From contig CP017039.1 in assembly GCA_001717545.1 (NCBI GenBank), positions 248,001 through 312,000 on the forward strand: a stretch of 64,000 bases of DNA. Reading direction: 5' to 3'. The stretch is from Anaerolineaceae bacterium oral taxon 439 (GTDB lineage Bacteria; Chloroflexota; Anaerolineae; Anaerolineales; Anaerolineaceae). Of the stretch, positions 43,536 through 52,581 are shown one piece after another (position 1 is the first letter of the stretch; every line of letters begins with the position of its first letter). Made by a program: the position numbers and the translations under genes. The notes under the pieces were generated by a model that saw nothing but the letters and a program-made list of their open reading frames with translations, did no database searches and was not told the origin of the DNA.

Positions 43536-44567
43536 ATGAGACTGACGCGGGAACGGCTGTTGAACCTGACGAATTCGTACCTGACGAAGATCGTTCGAAA
43601 AGATCCGAATATTATCTGTATTTATCTGACCGGGTCGATGCTGAACGAGGATCCGTTTATCGGCGGAACGACGGACGTCGATCTCGTCATCGTGCATAAT
43701 CACCCGCGCGATATCCCGCGCCAGATCGTCCCGATTACCGAAGAGGCGACGCTGGATATTCATTTCTTCCAGCAGGCCTATTACACGCCGCAGCGGAAAA
43801 TTCGCCTCGATCCATGGGTCGGACCGGCGCTCTGTTTCAATCCGGTCCTTCTTTACGGGAAAGGTCACTGGTTCGAATTCACGCAGGCCGCGATCTCAGC
43901 CGGCTTTTTTCAACCAGGCTGCGTCCTCCAGCGTTCGCGGATCTTTTTCGCCAAAGCGTTCGAGAGCTACCGCGAGCTGCGCCAGAACCGGTCGATGACG
44001 CAGTCCCGCTACATCCTGACAACGCTGCAGACGATCGAGAACGTCTGCAACTCGGTCGCATCGCTGAACGGTCATCCGTTAACCGACCGGCGCATCCTGA
44101 AATCGTTTAAGGATGTCTGCGATGCGGTGAAATTAGAGGAAGCGGTCCCGCTCCTGAACCAGCTTTTCCTGAGCGAAAACGACCTCAAGCCGCATCGCGA
44201 CTACTTCCTTCAATCCTGGACGTACTACCTGGAGCAGTTCGGCAAAAGCGACCTTGCCAGGAGCATTCCAAAATATCATGCGTTCCGGCTTAAATACTAT
44301 ACCGCCGCCGTCGAAACGTACTGGGACGAGCACCTGATTTCAGCGCTGTGGCTGATGCTGAAAACCTGGAGCGTCGTGGTGGAGTGGTGCTCGCTGCAGG
44401 GCAATCCGCATTACGATGGGTTCCTGAACGCGCTTCAGGCCGGGCTTCCGTTCCATGAAACGCGAGAGAGCCAGCTCAGCGATTTTATCGACTGCGTCGA
44501 CGAGGGGATCGAGCGCTGGGGGAACGAAAACGGCTTCAGCGCGCAGGAATCGGACTTTATCCAGTAA
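43536..44567 (+). CDS. Nucleotidyltransferase-fold protein, unknown substrate
   Basis: The 343-residue protein has an N-terminal nucleotidyltransferase (Pol beta-like) core: IYLTGSML (helix-turn with Ser), GGTTDVDLVIVH (metal-binding DxD) and TLDIHFF (third acidic residue). The remaining ~230 residues are helical, with RILKSFKDVCDAVKLEEA. Antibiotic nucleotidyltransferases and other small-molecule transferases share this layout, but the family is unnamed to me. It starts 44 bases after the right repeat and has host-like base composition. Confidence 0.75.
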   Translation: MRLTRERLLNLTNSYLTKIVRKDPNIICIYLTGSMLNEDPFIGGTTDVDLVIVHNHPRDIPRQIVPITEEATLDIHFFQQAYYTPQRKIRLDPWVGPALCFNPVLLYGKGHWFEFTQAAISAGFFQPGCVLQRSRIFFAKAFESYRELRQNRSMTQSRYILTTLQTIENVCNSVASLNGHPLTDRRILKSFKDVCDAVKLEEAVPLLNQLFLSENDLKPHRDYFLQSWTYYLEQFGKSDLARSIPKYHAFRLKYYTAAVETYWDEHLISALWLMLKTWSVVVEWCSLQGNPHYDGFLNALQAGLPFHETRESQLSDFIDCVDEGIERWGNENGFSAQESDFIQ

Positions 44568-44575
44568 GCTTTCGG

Positions 44576-44620
44576 ATAACGTTTTTTAAGATGAAGATCA
44601 TAAAAAAGACGTTATAAAAA
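44576..44620 (+). terminator. Probable terminator after the nucleotidyltransferase-fold gene
   Basis: ATAACGTTTTTTA (from 44576) can pair with TAAAAAAGACGTTAT (44601-44615) with one bulged base, closely following the stop at 44567. The stem is AT-rich and no long T run follows, so strength is uncertain. Confidence 0.45.
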
Positions 44621-44624
44621 CAAC

Positions 44625-44654
44625 TTGACTTTTCCAATATACGCATATTAGACT
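44625..44654 (+). promoter_or_regulatory. Possible promoter of the twin secreted-protein genes
   Basis: TTGACT (44625-44630) and TAGACT (44649-44654) with an 18-base spacer lie about 85 bases before the first of the twin genes. The -10 match is partial. Confidence 0.35.
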
Positions 44655-44737
44655 CGTTTTTAAAAGATATAGGTTCGAGGGGCAGATTTGAATCATTTCT
44701 GTGTCCGTTTCGGTTTTCTTTTACAGGGAGGCAAGAC

Positions 44738-45757
44738 ATGAAAAGCATCTTTTATTCCAAAAAAACGGGATTTTTAATCCTGATCCTTTTATCCGCGGCG
44801 CTCTGCCGGTTTAACGGCGCGGCGGCGTACCCCGGCGAGACGGAAAGCCGGATCGACGCGCTCGACCGCTTCGAGATGAAGCTGAGCGAGCTGGCCGTCG
44901 ACCCGGAGGAGATTCGGTTCACGCTGACGCTGAGCGGGAACGGGGTTGAATCGGAAGAGGACTGCGAAGAGAGGTACGTCGAAGGCATCCGCGAAGAGAA
45001 TGAAGACGGTGAAGCGCGGCTCTGCCGGACCGTCCGGCAGGCGTTCACGTATTCTAACGGCGGCGTCATTCCCGCCGATGCGGAAATCGTCAAAACGACG
45101 CTGTCGTTCGACGACGAAAATTTCTTCCAGATCCACCCACCGGATTTTTTCCAGGGGGAGCCGGAAGCTTTCTGGAAAAAAGGCGGATTTAAATATAACG
45201 TCTGCTTCTATAATCCGGAGGCCGTCAAAGTTACGGATCAGAACGAGGAATCTACGGAGTTCATGATTCGGGGCTACCGAACGAAAGAAAGGTTCGGAAT
45301 CTATCTATCCGCCGTACAGTGGGGCGTCAATCAATTTGCTTTTGCAATGACGTATCGTTCAGATTTCTTTAATCCAAAGCTCGCGTTTCTGCCGATCCTT
45401 TCCGCTGGCGACGATTTTCGGCATGATTTATCCGGATTCCCAATCGTTGACGGGAAGGCCGGATTCCAGGGTCAACCGACCGTCGCGGAATTAATCGAGC
45501 AGGGGCATACAGATATTTCAGAGGCGATGCCTGACGATCCTGTCTCTGACCAACATGTTGTCTACGCTTATAACGATCCGGGCTTTGGAAATGGCGCCGA
45601 ATACGATCGCTCGATGGTAGAACCGCTGCGGATCGACCTCGTTCTCCTTCCATCAAAAGTGACGGTCACCTACCGAACGAGGCAGGGCGGCGTCGGCCAC
45701 TGGATCGGAAGAGTCATGAATCGCTACAGAATCCAATACACAAGTACAATCCAATAA
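44738..45757 (+). CDS. Secreted protein of unknown function, twin copy A
   Basis: The 339-residue protein has a signal peptide (FLILILLSAALCRFNGAAA) after GGGAGGCAAGAC. The mature N-terminus (about residues 30-125) is nearly identical to the next gene, including RIDALDRFEMKLSEL and GVESEEDCEERYVEG. The middle (about 130-300) differs strongly, and the end is again shared (TYRTRQGGVGHWIG). It has no recognisable domain. The exported, duplicated and mosaic nature suggests a surface or secreted protein under diversifying pressure. Confidence 0.72.
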   Translation: MKSIFYSKKTGFLILILLSAALCRFNGAAAYPGETESRIDALDRFEMKLSELAVDPEEIRFTLTLSGNGVESEEDCEERYVEGIREENEDGEARLCRTVRQAFTYSNGGVIPADAEIVKTTLSFDDENFFQIHPPDFFQGEPEAFWKKGGFKYNVCFYNPEAVKVTDQNEESTEFMIRGYRTKERFGIYLSAVQWGVNQFAFAMTYRSDFFNPKLAFLPILSAGDDFRHDLSGFPIVDGKAGFQGQPTVAELIEQGHTDISEAMPDDPVSDQHVVYAYNDPGFGNGAEYDRSMVEPLRIDLVLLPSKVTVTYRTRQGGVGHWIGRVMNRYRIQYTSTIQ

Positions 45758-45824
45758 TGGAACGCCATTTACCACAGAAGAATCGATCTGTTTTCACACC
45801 TTTATCAGAGCAGGGAGGCAAGAC

Positions 45825-46850
45825 ATGAAAAGCATCTTTTATTCCACAAAAAAAGGAATTCTGATCCTGATCCTTTTATCCGCGGCGCTCTGCCGGTTTA
45901 ACGGCGCGGCGGCGTATCCCGGCGAGACGGAAAGCCGGATCGACGCGCTCGACCGCTTCGAGATGAAGCTGAGCGAGCTGACCGTCGACCCGGAGAAGAT
46001 CCGTTTCACGCTGACGCTGAGCGGGAACGGGGTCGAATCGGAAGAGGACTGCGAAGAGAGGTACGTCGAAGGCGTCCGCGAAGATAATGGAGACGGAGAA
46101 GCGCGGCTCTGCCGGACCGTCCGGCAGGAGTTCGCGTATTTCAACGGCGGCGTCATTCCCGCCGACGCGGAAATCGTCAAAACGACGCTGTCGTTCGACG
46201 GTTACAACTATTTTCAAATTGATCCAGAAGGCCAGGAATCCGGGAAGCCGGATCCGATCTGGACCCAGTACGGATACAAAGTGAAGATCAATTTTTATCG
46301 TCCAGACGCGGTCCAGTTCGACGAATACGGTCATGAAAAAACCGATTCCGACCTGCTGCGCGGGTACCCGACGAACGAATCGTTCGGAATTTATCTCGCG
46401 GATTTTGAATGGGGGATTTATCAAATCGCAATCGCGCTGAATTACCGGGCCGACTACTTTAATCCTCATTTCGCTACGATCCCGGTAAAATCCACCGATG
46501 ACGATTACTTTCATGGGTTTGGCGGCGCAGAGGCCATCGATGGAAAGCCAGTATCCGTCAGCGGCGGTCCGACGGTCGCCGATCTAATCGAGAACGGAGA
46601 ATTCGACCCTCAAACAGACCTGCCGGAGAATCCCGTTGTGGACGCGCTCGTTATTTACGCCTACAGGGATCCCCGATTCAAAAACGGTCATCGCTCGACG
46701 TCATGGCGGGTGCATCCGGTTCGCATCCATGCAGGCTTCTCCGGCCCCAACGTAATTCTTACCTACCGAACGAAGCAGGGCGGCATCGGGCACTGGATCG
46801 GCAGCACCCAGAATCAGCTGCGCATCCAGTACGTTTACAAAGCAGAATGA
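45825..46850 (+). CDS. Secreted protein of unknown function, twin copy B
   Basis: The 341-residue paralogue of the preceding gene, 67 bases downstream with the same GGGAGGCAAGACATG start context. The first ~125 residues, including the signal peptide, are almost the same; the central region (for example around NFYRPDAVQFDEYG) is different; the end TYRTKQGGIGHWIG is conserved. The shared ends and variable centre point to tandem duplication followed by divergence or recombination. Function unknown. Confidence 0.72.
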   Translation: MKSIFYSTKKGILILILLSAALCRFNGAAAYPGETESRIDALDRFEMKLSELTVDPEKIRFTLTLSGNGVESEEDCEERYVEGVREDNGDGEARLCRTVRQEFAYFNGGVIPADAEIVKTTLSFDGYNYFQIDPEGQESGKPDPIWTQYGYKVKINFYRPDAVQFDEYGHEKTDSDLLRGYPTNESFGIYLADFEWGIYQIAIALNYRADYFNPHFATIPVKSTDDDYFHGFGGAEAIDGKPVSVSGGPTVADLIENGEFDPQTDLPENPVVDALVIYAYRDPRFKNGHRSTSWRVHPVRIHAGFSGPNVILTYRTKQGGIGHWIGSTQNQLRIQYVYKAE

Positions 46851-46929
46851 CGCCCCAACATCGCGGAATCCAACTATCCGGAAATTCCGGATAGTTCAAA
46901 CCAAAGGTTTCTTTCAGGTAAAACGACGC

Positions 46930-47240
46930 TTCAACCTTCAAATCGAAAATCTGTCCACGCTGTCCACAGCTTATAACCAGGAGAATCGCGTGGATAGATT
47001 TTTTAATGTGGAAAGAAACGGCGGTGGGGCGGGATAAGCGGGTTATCCCATGGACGGAGTTGGATAACCCGGGATAACTTTTCTTTAAGCTTCAAGCGAG
47101 CTCCTGAGGAAAAAGCGGAAATTTCGAAACTGTATCCGACTTATCCACACTGTCCACAGCCTATATTAAAGAATATTACCTCCTCCCTTAAAAACTCATA
47201 GGAAAGAAGAGAATAGAGAAATCATCCATAAAATAAAGCG
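46930..47240. other. Putative replication origin region with a DnaA-box cluster
   Basis: This gene-free stretch holds TTATCCACA (47141-47149, full consensus), CTGTCCACA (46960-46968 and 47150-47158), CTGTCCACG (46951-46959), the reverse boxes GTGGATAG (46990-46997) and TGTGGAAAG (47008-47016), and four TTATCC/GGATAA elements between 47031 and 47077 (TTATCCCA at 47043). An AT-rich segment follows (about 47160-47180). Together with two parS sites 1.1 kb away this looks like oriC. No dnaA or dnaN gene is adjacent, so the call is tentative. Confidence 0.55.
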
Positions 47241-47373
47241 CTAACTATTGTCCGAGGGAATTCCTCACCCGCCGGATCAGCTTTTTCATACGGTTGAATT
47301 ATTGCAAGAATCGGGCTAAAAAGAGATACCTTTCACAGCTGATAGGTTTTCCCAAAAAAAGCGGAATACCGGA

Positions 47374-47408
47374 GAAAAAGAAAAGCCCATCAGAGATTTC
47401 TGACGGGC
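47374..47408 (-). terminator. Rho-independent terminator of the ferredoxin gene
   Basis: On the minus strand the stem GCCCGTCAGA/TCTGATGGGC (one G-T pair, loop AATC) is followed by a T-rich tail. It starts about 26 bases after the ferredoxin stop. Confidence 0.88.
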
Positions 47409-47434
47409 CTTCCGTTGACCTTCGTTTGATACGC

Positions 47435-47605
47435 TTATTCGGTCGGAGCCGGAGCGCCAACCGGGCAAACATTTGCGCAGTTTCCACAATCGATGCAGGT
47501 TGATTCGTCGATGACGTAAATATCGCCTTCGGAAATCGCTTCAACCGGGCATTCCGCGGCGCAGGCGCCGCACGCAATACAAGCATCTGAAATTCTGTAA
47601 GCCAT
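47435..47605 (-). CDS. 2[4Fe-4S] ferredoxin
   Basis: This 56-residue protein has two classic cluster motifs, CIACGACAAECP and CIDCGNCANVCP, in a clostridial-type ferredoxin. It begins MAYRISDACIACG and ends PVGAPAPTE. The start has GGGAG upstream. It carries electrons at low potential in anaerobic metabolism and may also feed radical SAM enzymes such as those in this window (general knowledge). It is monocistronic with its own terminator. Confidence 0.96.
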   Translation of the reverse strand: MAYRISDACIACGACAAECPVEAISEGDIYVIDESTCIDCGNCANVCPVGAPAPTE

Positions 47606-47716
47606 TTTCAATCTCCCATTCCTGAAAATCTGTATTTTGCATATAGAGCTTCCCTGTTTCTCTATATAGCTTTATTGTATCACGCTGTTTGGAAGATGAA
47701 AAGTCGAAAGAAAACT

Positions 47717-48232
47717 TTAACTTTTTTCTTCGATAATTTCGATAGAAATCAATTTTCCCGCTTTCGTCTGATAGCGCGGATCCCGTTCCGGAATGGATAA
47801 CACAACATCCATTCCTTCTGTGACCTCGCCGAAAACTGTGTGCTTATTGTCAAGCCAGGGCGTGGGGACGAATGTGATGAAGAACTGGGATCCGTTGGTA
47901 TTGGGACCGGCGTTTGCCATGGAAAGGACTCCAGGTTTATCGTGACGCAGCTTCGCGTTGAATTCGTCGCGAAACTGATACCCCGGTCCGCCTCTGCCGG
48001 TTCCGGTTGGATCGCCGCCCTGCGCCATGAAGTCTTTGATGACTCGGTGGAAGATGGTTCCGTTGTAAAAACCTTCCCTCGAAAGGAAGACAAAGTTATT
48101 AACCGTTGTTGGAACAAGATCGGCGAAAAGTCTGACCTTGATATCGCCGAGGTCGGTGTGGAGGATTGCGGTATAGGTTGATTTCAGGTCGAGACTGAAA
48201 TCTGGCTGTTTTGAATATTTCTTTTCTGTCAT
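47717..48232 (-). CDS. Peptidyl-prolyl cis-trans isomerase, cyclophilin type
   Basis: The 171-residue protein starts at the ATG at 48232 (AGGAG upstream). Cyclophilin motifs: [53 protein letters not shown] and [14 protein letters not shown]. It has no signal peptide, so it acts in the cytoplasm on proline bonds. A longer in-frame start at 48259 is unlikely. Confidence 0.96.
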   Translation of the reverse strand: MTEKKYSKQPDFSLDLKSTYTAILHTDLGDIKVRLFADLVPTTVNNFVFLSREGFYNGTIFHRVIKDFMAQGGDPTGTGRGGPGYQFRDEFNAKLRHDKPGVLSMANAGPNTNGSQFFITFVPTPWLDNKHTVFGEVTEGMDVVLSIPERDPRYQTKAGKLISIEIIEEKS

Positions 48233-48301
48233 ACGGTTCTCCTGATGTGGAATGATCAATTAATACCACAGTTTGACGCTGAATGGTTCCGCTCATAGGA
48301 T

Positions 48302-48325
48302 TATATGTTTCACGTGAAACATATA
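48302..48325. promoter_or_regulatory. parS site 1 within a perfect 24-bp palindrome
   Basis: The 16-base core TGTTTCACGTGAAACA (48306-48321) matches the ParB binding consensus exactly and is extended symmetrically by TATA on each side to a 24-bp palindrome. It lies between the cyclophilin and ABC-F genes. parS sites load ParB and SMC near the origin. Confidence 0.95.
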
Positions 48326-48352
48326 AAAATCAGGTCGATGGATCGATCGCGA

Positions 48353-48368
48353 TGTTTCACGTGAAACA
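48353..48368. promoter_or_regulatory. parS site 2
   Basis: A second exact TGTTTCACGTGAAACA, 47 bases from the start of the first core. Close pairs of parS sites are typical of origin-proximal centromere regions. Confidence 0.95.
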
Positions 48369-48477
48369 TTTTGCCAGTGCGAGAATGAAAGCCTTCGGTA
48401 TCGGCGGAAGAACGGAACGCGCACGGCGTGCCTGGGAAGGGATAGGACTGATGGTATACTATGCAGCGGTAAAAACT

Positions 48478-50382
48478 ATGTCGCTGATCGTCGCAAAAAA
48501 CATTTCAAAATCGTTCGGCGCCGAAGATATTTTTTCTGGCGTGTCGCTGGCGGTTCCACCGCGGGCCCGGATCGGCATCGTTGGTCAGAATGGCTCGGGA
48601 AAAACGACGCTGATCCAAATCCTGATCGGCGAGCTGTCTCCGGACGAAGGAACGATTCGGCGTGGAAAGAGCTTGAAAATCGGCTACCTTCCGCAGCAGA
48701 TTACGTCCATCTTTGACGGCACGGCGCTCGAAGCCTGCCGCGGCGTGTTTGCTGATCTGTTGGATATGAAGGCGCAGCTGGAGAAGCTCGAAGGCGAGCT
48801 TCAGCGAGATCCGGACCCGGAGCGGGTCGAGGCCTATGGAAGGCTGCTGACGCGGTTCGAAACGGTGGGCGGTTTTACGATCGAATCGCGGATCCGGCAG
48901 GTCCTTCAAGGCCTCGGACTGACCGGTGGAGAGGAGAACCGTCCCTGGCGTCAGCTCTCCGGCGGTCAGAAAACGCGCGCGTATCTGGCGAGACTGCTGC
49001 TGATGGATCCGGATTTGCTCGTGCTCGACGAGCCGACGAATCACCTGGATATCGAATCGGTCGAATTCCTCGAAAGCTACCTTCAGTCTTTCCCAGGCGC
49101 GGTCCTGATCGTATCGCATGACCGCTATTTCCTCGATCAGGTCGTGAATATGATCTTTGAGCTGTCGGCGGACCTGGAGGAATACGCAGGAAATTACAGC
49201 GCCTACCTGACGCAGCGCGGCGAGCGGTATGAGCGGCGGATTAAAGAATACGAAGCGCAGCAAGAGTTTATCGCGAAGGAAGAAGCGTATATCCGACGGA
49301 ATATCGAAGGCGTCAACACGCGTCAAGCGCAGGGGCGGCGCAAACGATTGGAACGGCTGCTGCGGGATCGCGAGCTGGTCCGGCCGCAGTCTCTCGAACC
49401 GATCCGGCTGCGCTTACGGACGGACCTTCGGTCCGGGGACCTGACGCTGCGGACCCAAGGCGTTGAAATCGGCTACCCGGACGATCGGGTGACGCTGATC
49501 CGGATGCCGGACGTGACGCTGATGCGCGGGGAATGCGCCGCGATCATCGGGCCGAACGGAACCGGAAAGAGCACGCTCGTTAAAACGATCCTGGGGCAAT
49601 TAGCTCCGCTTCATGGCGAAGTCGTGATGGGCGCGAATACCCGGCTTGGCTATTTCGCGCAGGTGCATGAGTCGCTCCATCCTGAATGGACCGTTTACGA
49701 CGAAATCGCCGAAGCCGCGCCGGCGTTGACTCCCGGCGAAGTCAGAGGCTTCGCGGCTCGCTTCCTTTTTCGCGGCGACGACGCGTATAAGCGAGTTTCG
49801 GCGCTGTCGGGCGGGGAGCGGGGACGGTTGGCGATTGCGCTCCTGTCGCTTCAGGATGCGAATCTGCTGTTGCTCGACGAGCCTATGAACCATCTCGACG
49901 TCTCCGCGCAGGAGACGCTTCAGTCGGTCCTGAAGGCCTTTAATGGAACGATCCTGCTGATTTCGCATGACCGCTACCTGATTAACGCGATCGCGACGCA
50001 GCTTTGGATTGTGCGCCCTGAGCAGCGGACGATCGAGGTTTTCGCTGGAACGTACAGCGCGTATATGGGCGCGAAGCGGAGTGAGAAAAGTCGTCCCCAG
50101 CCGGTAAAAAATGGGGCGGACGGCGAAAAGCGCCTGACTCCTGCGGTCTCTGGGGATGGGAAACCGGTTCGTTCGAACAATGAGCAGCTGCGGCTGGAAA
50201 AACGGGCGCGGGCGCTCGAAGAGCGGATTACGGCGCTGGAAACCGACCTGGCTCAGCTTGGCGAGGCGCTGAACCGCGCGGGTGGATCGTTCACTGAGTT
50301 TACGCGCCTGAGCGAGCGGTATAATATGATTGAATCTGAACTGAACGCGGCGATGGACGAATGGTCGTCGCTGGATTTATGA
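48478..50382 (+). CDS. ABC-F family ATPase (ribosome-associated)
   Basis: The 634-residue protein starts at the ATG at 48478 (MSLIVAKNISKSFG) just after TATACT (48455-48460), a likely -10 element, which argues against the longer frame to 48283. Two ABC domains: GQNGSGKTTLIQIL with LSGGQKTRAYLARLL, and GPNGTGKSTLVKTIL with LSGGERGRLAIALLS. They are joined by a basic linker (QAQGRRKRLERLL), with a C-terminal coiled coil (KRARALEERITALETDLAQL). There are no membrane helices. Members act on stalled or drug-bound ribosomes; the subtype is not clear (Uup/YdiF-like by length). Confidence 0.93.
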   Translation: MSLIVAKNISKSFGAEDIFSGVSLAVPPRARIGIVGQNGSGKTTLIQILIGELSPDEGTIRRGKSLKIGYLPQQITSIFDGTALEACRGVFADLLDMKAQLEKLEGELQRDPDPERVEAYGRLLTRFETVGGFTIESRIRQVLQGLGLTGGEENRPWRQLSGGQKTRAYLARLLLMDPDLLVLDEPTNHLDIESVEFLESYLQSFPGAVLIVSHDRYFLDQVVNMIFELSADLEEYAGNYSAYLTQRGERYERRIKEYEAQQEFIAKEEAYIRRNIEGVNTRQAQGRRKRLERLLRDRELVRPQSLEPIRLRLRTDLRSGDLTLRTQGVEIGYPDDRVTLIRMPDVTLMRGECAAIIGPNGTGKSTLVKTILGQLAPLHGEVVMGANTRLGYFAQVHESLHPEWTVYDEIAEAAPALTPGEVRGFAARFLFRGDDAYKRVSALSGGERGRLAIALLSLQDANLLLLDEPMNHLDVSAQETLQSVLKAFNGTILLISHDRYLINAIATQLWIVRPEQRTIEVFAGTYSAYMGAKRSEKSRPQPVKNGADGEKRLTPAVSGDGKPVRSNNEQLRLEKRARALEERITALETDLAQLGEALNRAGGSFTEFTRLSERYNMIESELNAAMDEWSSLDL

Positions 50383-50397
50383 TGGAAAGGCTGCCGC

Positions 50398-51366
50398 ATG
50401 TACTTATCCGTTATCTCTCCGATTTATAACGAATACGAAAATATTCCGCTCCTGTATAACGCCGTCGTGAAGGCGCTCGCCGGGATAGAGGATTGGGAAC
50501 TGGTTCTTGTTGACGATGGATCCGGCGATCGATCTTTTGAAACGCTGGCGGAGCTGGCGGATCGGGATCCGGATCATGTCCGCGTCATCCAGCTGCGCCG
50601 CAACTTCGGACAGACCGCGGCGATCGCCGCTGGCGTTGATTTCGCGAAGGGCGACCTGATTGCGTTGATCGACGCTGACATGCAGAACGATCCTGCCGAT
50701 ATTCCGATGATGATCGAGAAGCTGAACGAGGGTTACGACGTCGTCAGCGGGTGGCGGAAGTCGCGGAAGGATAACGCTTCCCGGAGGCTGCCGTCGAAAA
50801 TCGCGAACTGGCTGATCGGGAAGGTTACCGGCGTCCCGCTGCATGACTATGGCTGCACGCTGAAGATTTATCGCCGCGAGGTGCTGACCGGCTTCCGGCT
50901 TTATGGCGAAATGCACCGGTTCATTCCCGCGTTCGCCAATTCGGTCGGCGCGAAGATTGTCGAAGTCGTCGTCCTTCATCATCCGCGACGATTCGGAAAA
51001 CCGAAATACGGGCTGGAACGGACGCTGAAAGTCGTTCTCGATTTATTCACGGTGAAGTTCCTGACGTCGTTTTCCGCGAAACCGATTTACCTGTTCGGCG
51101 GTCTGGGAATTTCGCTGATGCTGATCGGGCTGGCTGCGTTCCTGATCTTAGCGATCCGTCGGCTGGGCTGGGGCGTTTCGGTCGTCGCTTCTCCGCTTTT
51201 CTCGATCAGTATCATGATTTTTATTTTGGGCGTGATTTCGGTTTTTATGGGACTGATCGCCGAGCTCCTGACGCGCGCGTACTATGAGTCGCAGGATAAG
51301 AAGACGTACACGATTCGCGAGACGCGGAATATCGGGAATGGTTCGTCTGGATCGTGCCGCGGATGA
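50398..51366 (+). CDS. Membrane-anchored glycosyltransferase family 2 (polyprenyl-phosphate type)
   Basis: The 322-residue protein has a GT2 domain typical of dolichol/polyprenyl-phosphate sugar transferases: VISPIYNEYENIPLLYNAV, LVDDGSGDRSFE, LIDADMQNDPADIPMMIEK (DxD), and HHPRRFGKPKYGLERTLKV. Two C-terminal membrane helices follow. The group moves a sugar to undecaprenyl phosphate at the inner face. It overlaps the next GT4 gene by 4 bases. Confidence 0.9.
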   Translation: MYLSVISPIYNEYENIPLLYNAVVKALAGIEDWELVLVDDGSGDRSFETLAELADRDPDHVRVIQLRRNFGQTAAIAAGVDFAKGDLIALIDADMQNDPADIPMMIEKLNEGYDVVSGWRKSRKDNASRRLPSKIANWLIGKVTGVPLHDYGCTLKIYRREVLTGFRLYGEMHRFIPAFANSVGAKIVEVVVLHHPRRFGKPKYGLERTLKVVLDLFTVKFLTSFSAKPIYLFGGLGISLMLIGLAAFLILAIRRLGWGVSVVASPLFSISIMIFILGVISVFMGLIAELLTRAYYESQDKKTYTIRETRNIGNGSSGSCRG

Positions 51367-52520
51367 AGCTCCTGGTCCTGATCCATGAGTTTCCGCCGAT
51401 CGGCGGCGGCGGCGGAATGATCGCGCGCGACCTCGTCGGTTCGCTCGCGCGCCGGGGCCATCAGCTTCGCGTTCTGACCTCCGGTTTTGGAGAGCTTCCA
51501 AAACGGGAAACGCTGCCTGAATCCGTGACAACTCCCGGAACCGTTGAAATCGTCCGCCTGAACGTCGGGAGGAAGGAAATGTTCCGCGCGGACTTCAGGT
51601 CGATGCTGGCGTTCGTGTCAGCATCGACTCGCTTCGGTCTTTTTTCAGGTAAGGATTTTCGCCCGGACCTGATCCACGCGCATTTCGCCGTTCCGGCGGG
51701 AGCGGCGGCCTTTGCGATATCGCGGCTGAAACGGATCCCTTACGTGATAACGGTTCATCTTGGGGACATCCCCGGCGCGTCGCCCGAGAAGACCGGCGCA
51801 TGGTTCAAGCGCATCTATCCTTTTACGCTGCCGATTTGGAACAAGGCGTCGAAAATGATTGCGGTCAGCCAGTTTTCCCGGTCGCTCGCGCTTCAAAGCT
51901 ACCGCGTTCCGATCGACGTCATTCCGAACGGGATCGACCGAACGAAGGTCAGGGCGAAGCTTCCGATCGCGGCGAACGATCCGGTCCGAATCGTTTTCGC
52001 CGGTCGTTTCGTTCCGCAGAAAAACCTGCCCCAGCTGTTGCGGACCCTGGATGCGCTGCGGGATGAATCCTGGAATTGTGTCCTGATCGGGGACGGGGAG
52101 GAGCGGGCCGGGCTCAACGAGAAGATTCGCGATATCGGTCTTTCCGACCGGATTCGGATGACCGGGTGGATCGAGCCGGAGCGGGTGATTGAGATTTTCC
52201 GGACGAGCGATATTCTGTTTTTGCCTTCGAAAGCGGAGGGACTTCCGATCGTCGGGATTCAGGCGTTAGCGACCGGACTGGCGCTCGTGCTGTCCAACGC
52301 CGGGGGAAATACGGATGTCGTCCTCCCCGGGCGGAACGGATACGTTTTCGATCCGGAGGATACCCCGGGGTTCGCAGGCGCGATCCGCGAATTGATTGCG
52401 GAACCCGCGAAGCTCCGCGCGTTTAAGGCCGCGAGCTACGAGCTGAGCGAAAGCTTTGATATCGAGACCGTAACCGACGCGTACGAAAACGCGTTCCGGG
52501 AGGTCCTTCGCGGCAGCTGA
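51363..52520 (+). CDS. Glycosyltransferase family 4
   Basis: The 385-residue protein starts at the ATG at 51363 (ATGA overlap with the GT2 stop). A Gly-rich acceptor loop (PPIGGGGGMIARDLVGSL) begins the protein; the donor lobe has VFAGRFVPQKNLPQLLRTL, IGDGEERAGL and the E-x7-E type motif in PSKAEGLPIVGIQALATG. It is likely to extend a lipid-linked glycan begun by the neighbouring enzymes; the specific sugar is unknown. Confidence 0.9.
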   Translation: MKLLVLIHEFPPIGGGGGMIARDLVGSLARRGHQLRVLTSGFGELPKRETLPESVTTPGTVEIVRLNVGRKEMFRADFRSMLAFVSASTRFGLFSGKDFRPDLIHAHFAVPAGAAAFAISRLKRIPYVITVHLGDIPGASPEKTGAWFKRIYPFTLPIWNKASKMIAVSQFSRSLALQSYRVPIDVIPNGIDRTKVRAKLPIAANDPVRIVFAGRFVPQKNLPQLLRTLDALRDESWNCVLIGDGEERAGLNEKIRDIGLSDRIRMTGWIEPERVIEIFRTSDILFLPSKAEGLPIVGIQALATGLALVLSNAGGNTDVVLPGRNGYVFDPEDTPGFAGAIRELIAEPAKLRAFKAASYELSESFDIETVTDAYENAFREVLRGS

Positions 52521-52581
52521 GATCAGGCTGCCGCGGATAATTTATCTTTGGGTTTATAAAGCGAATTCAGCGAATTCAAAT

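Noticed and set aside
48283..48477. N-terminal extension of the ABC-F protein
   Set aside because: It would cover the parS sites and a likely -10 element; family proteins begin near MSLIVAKNIS.
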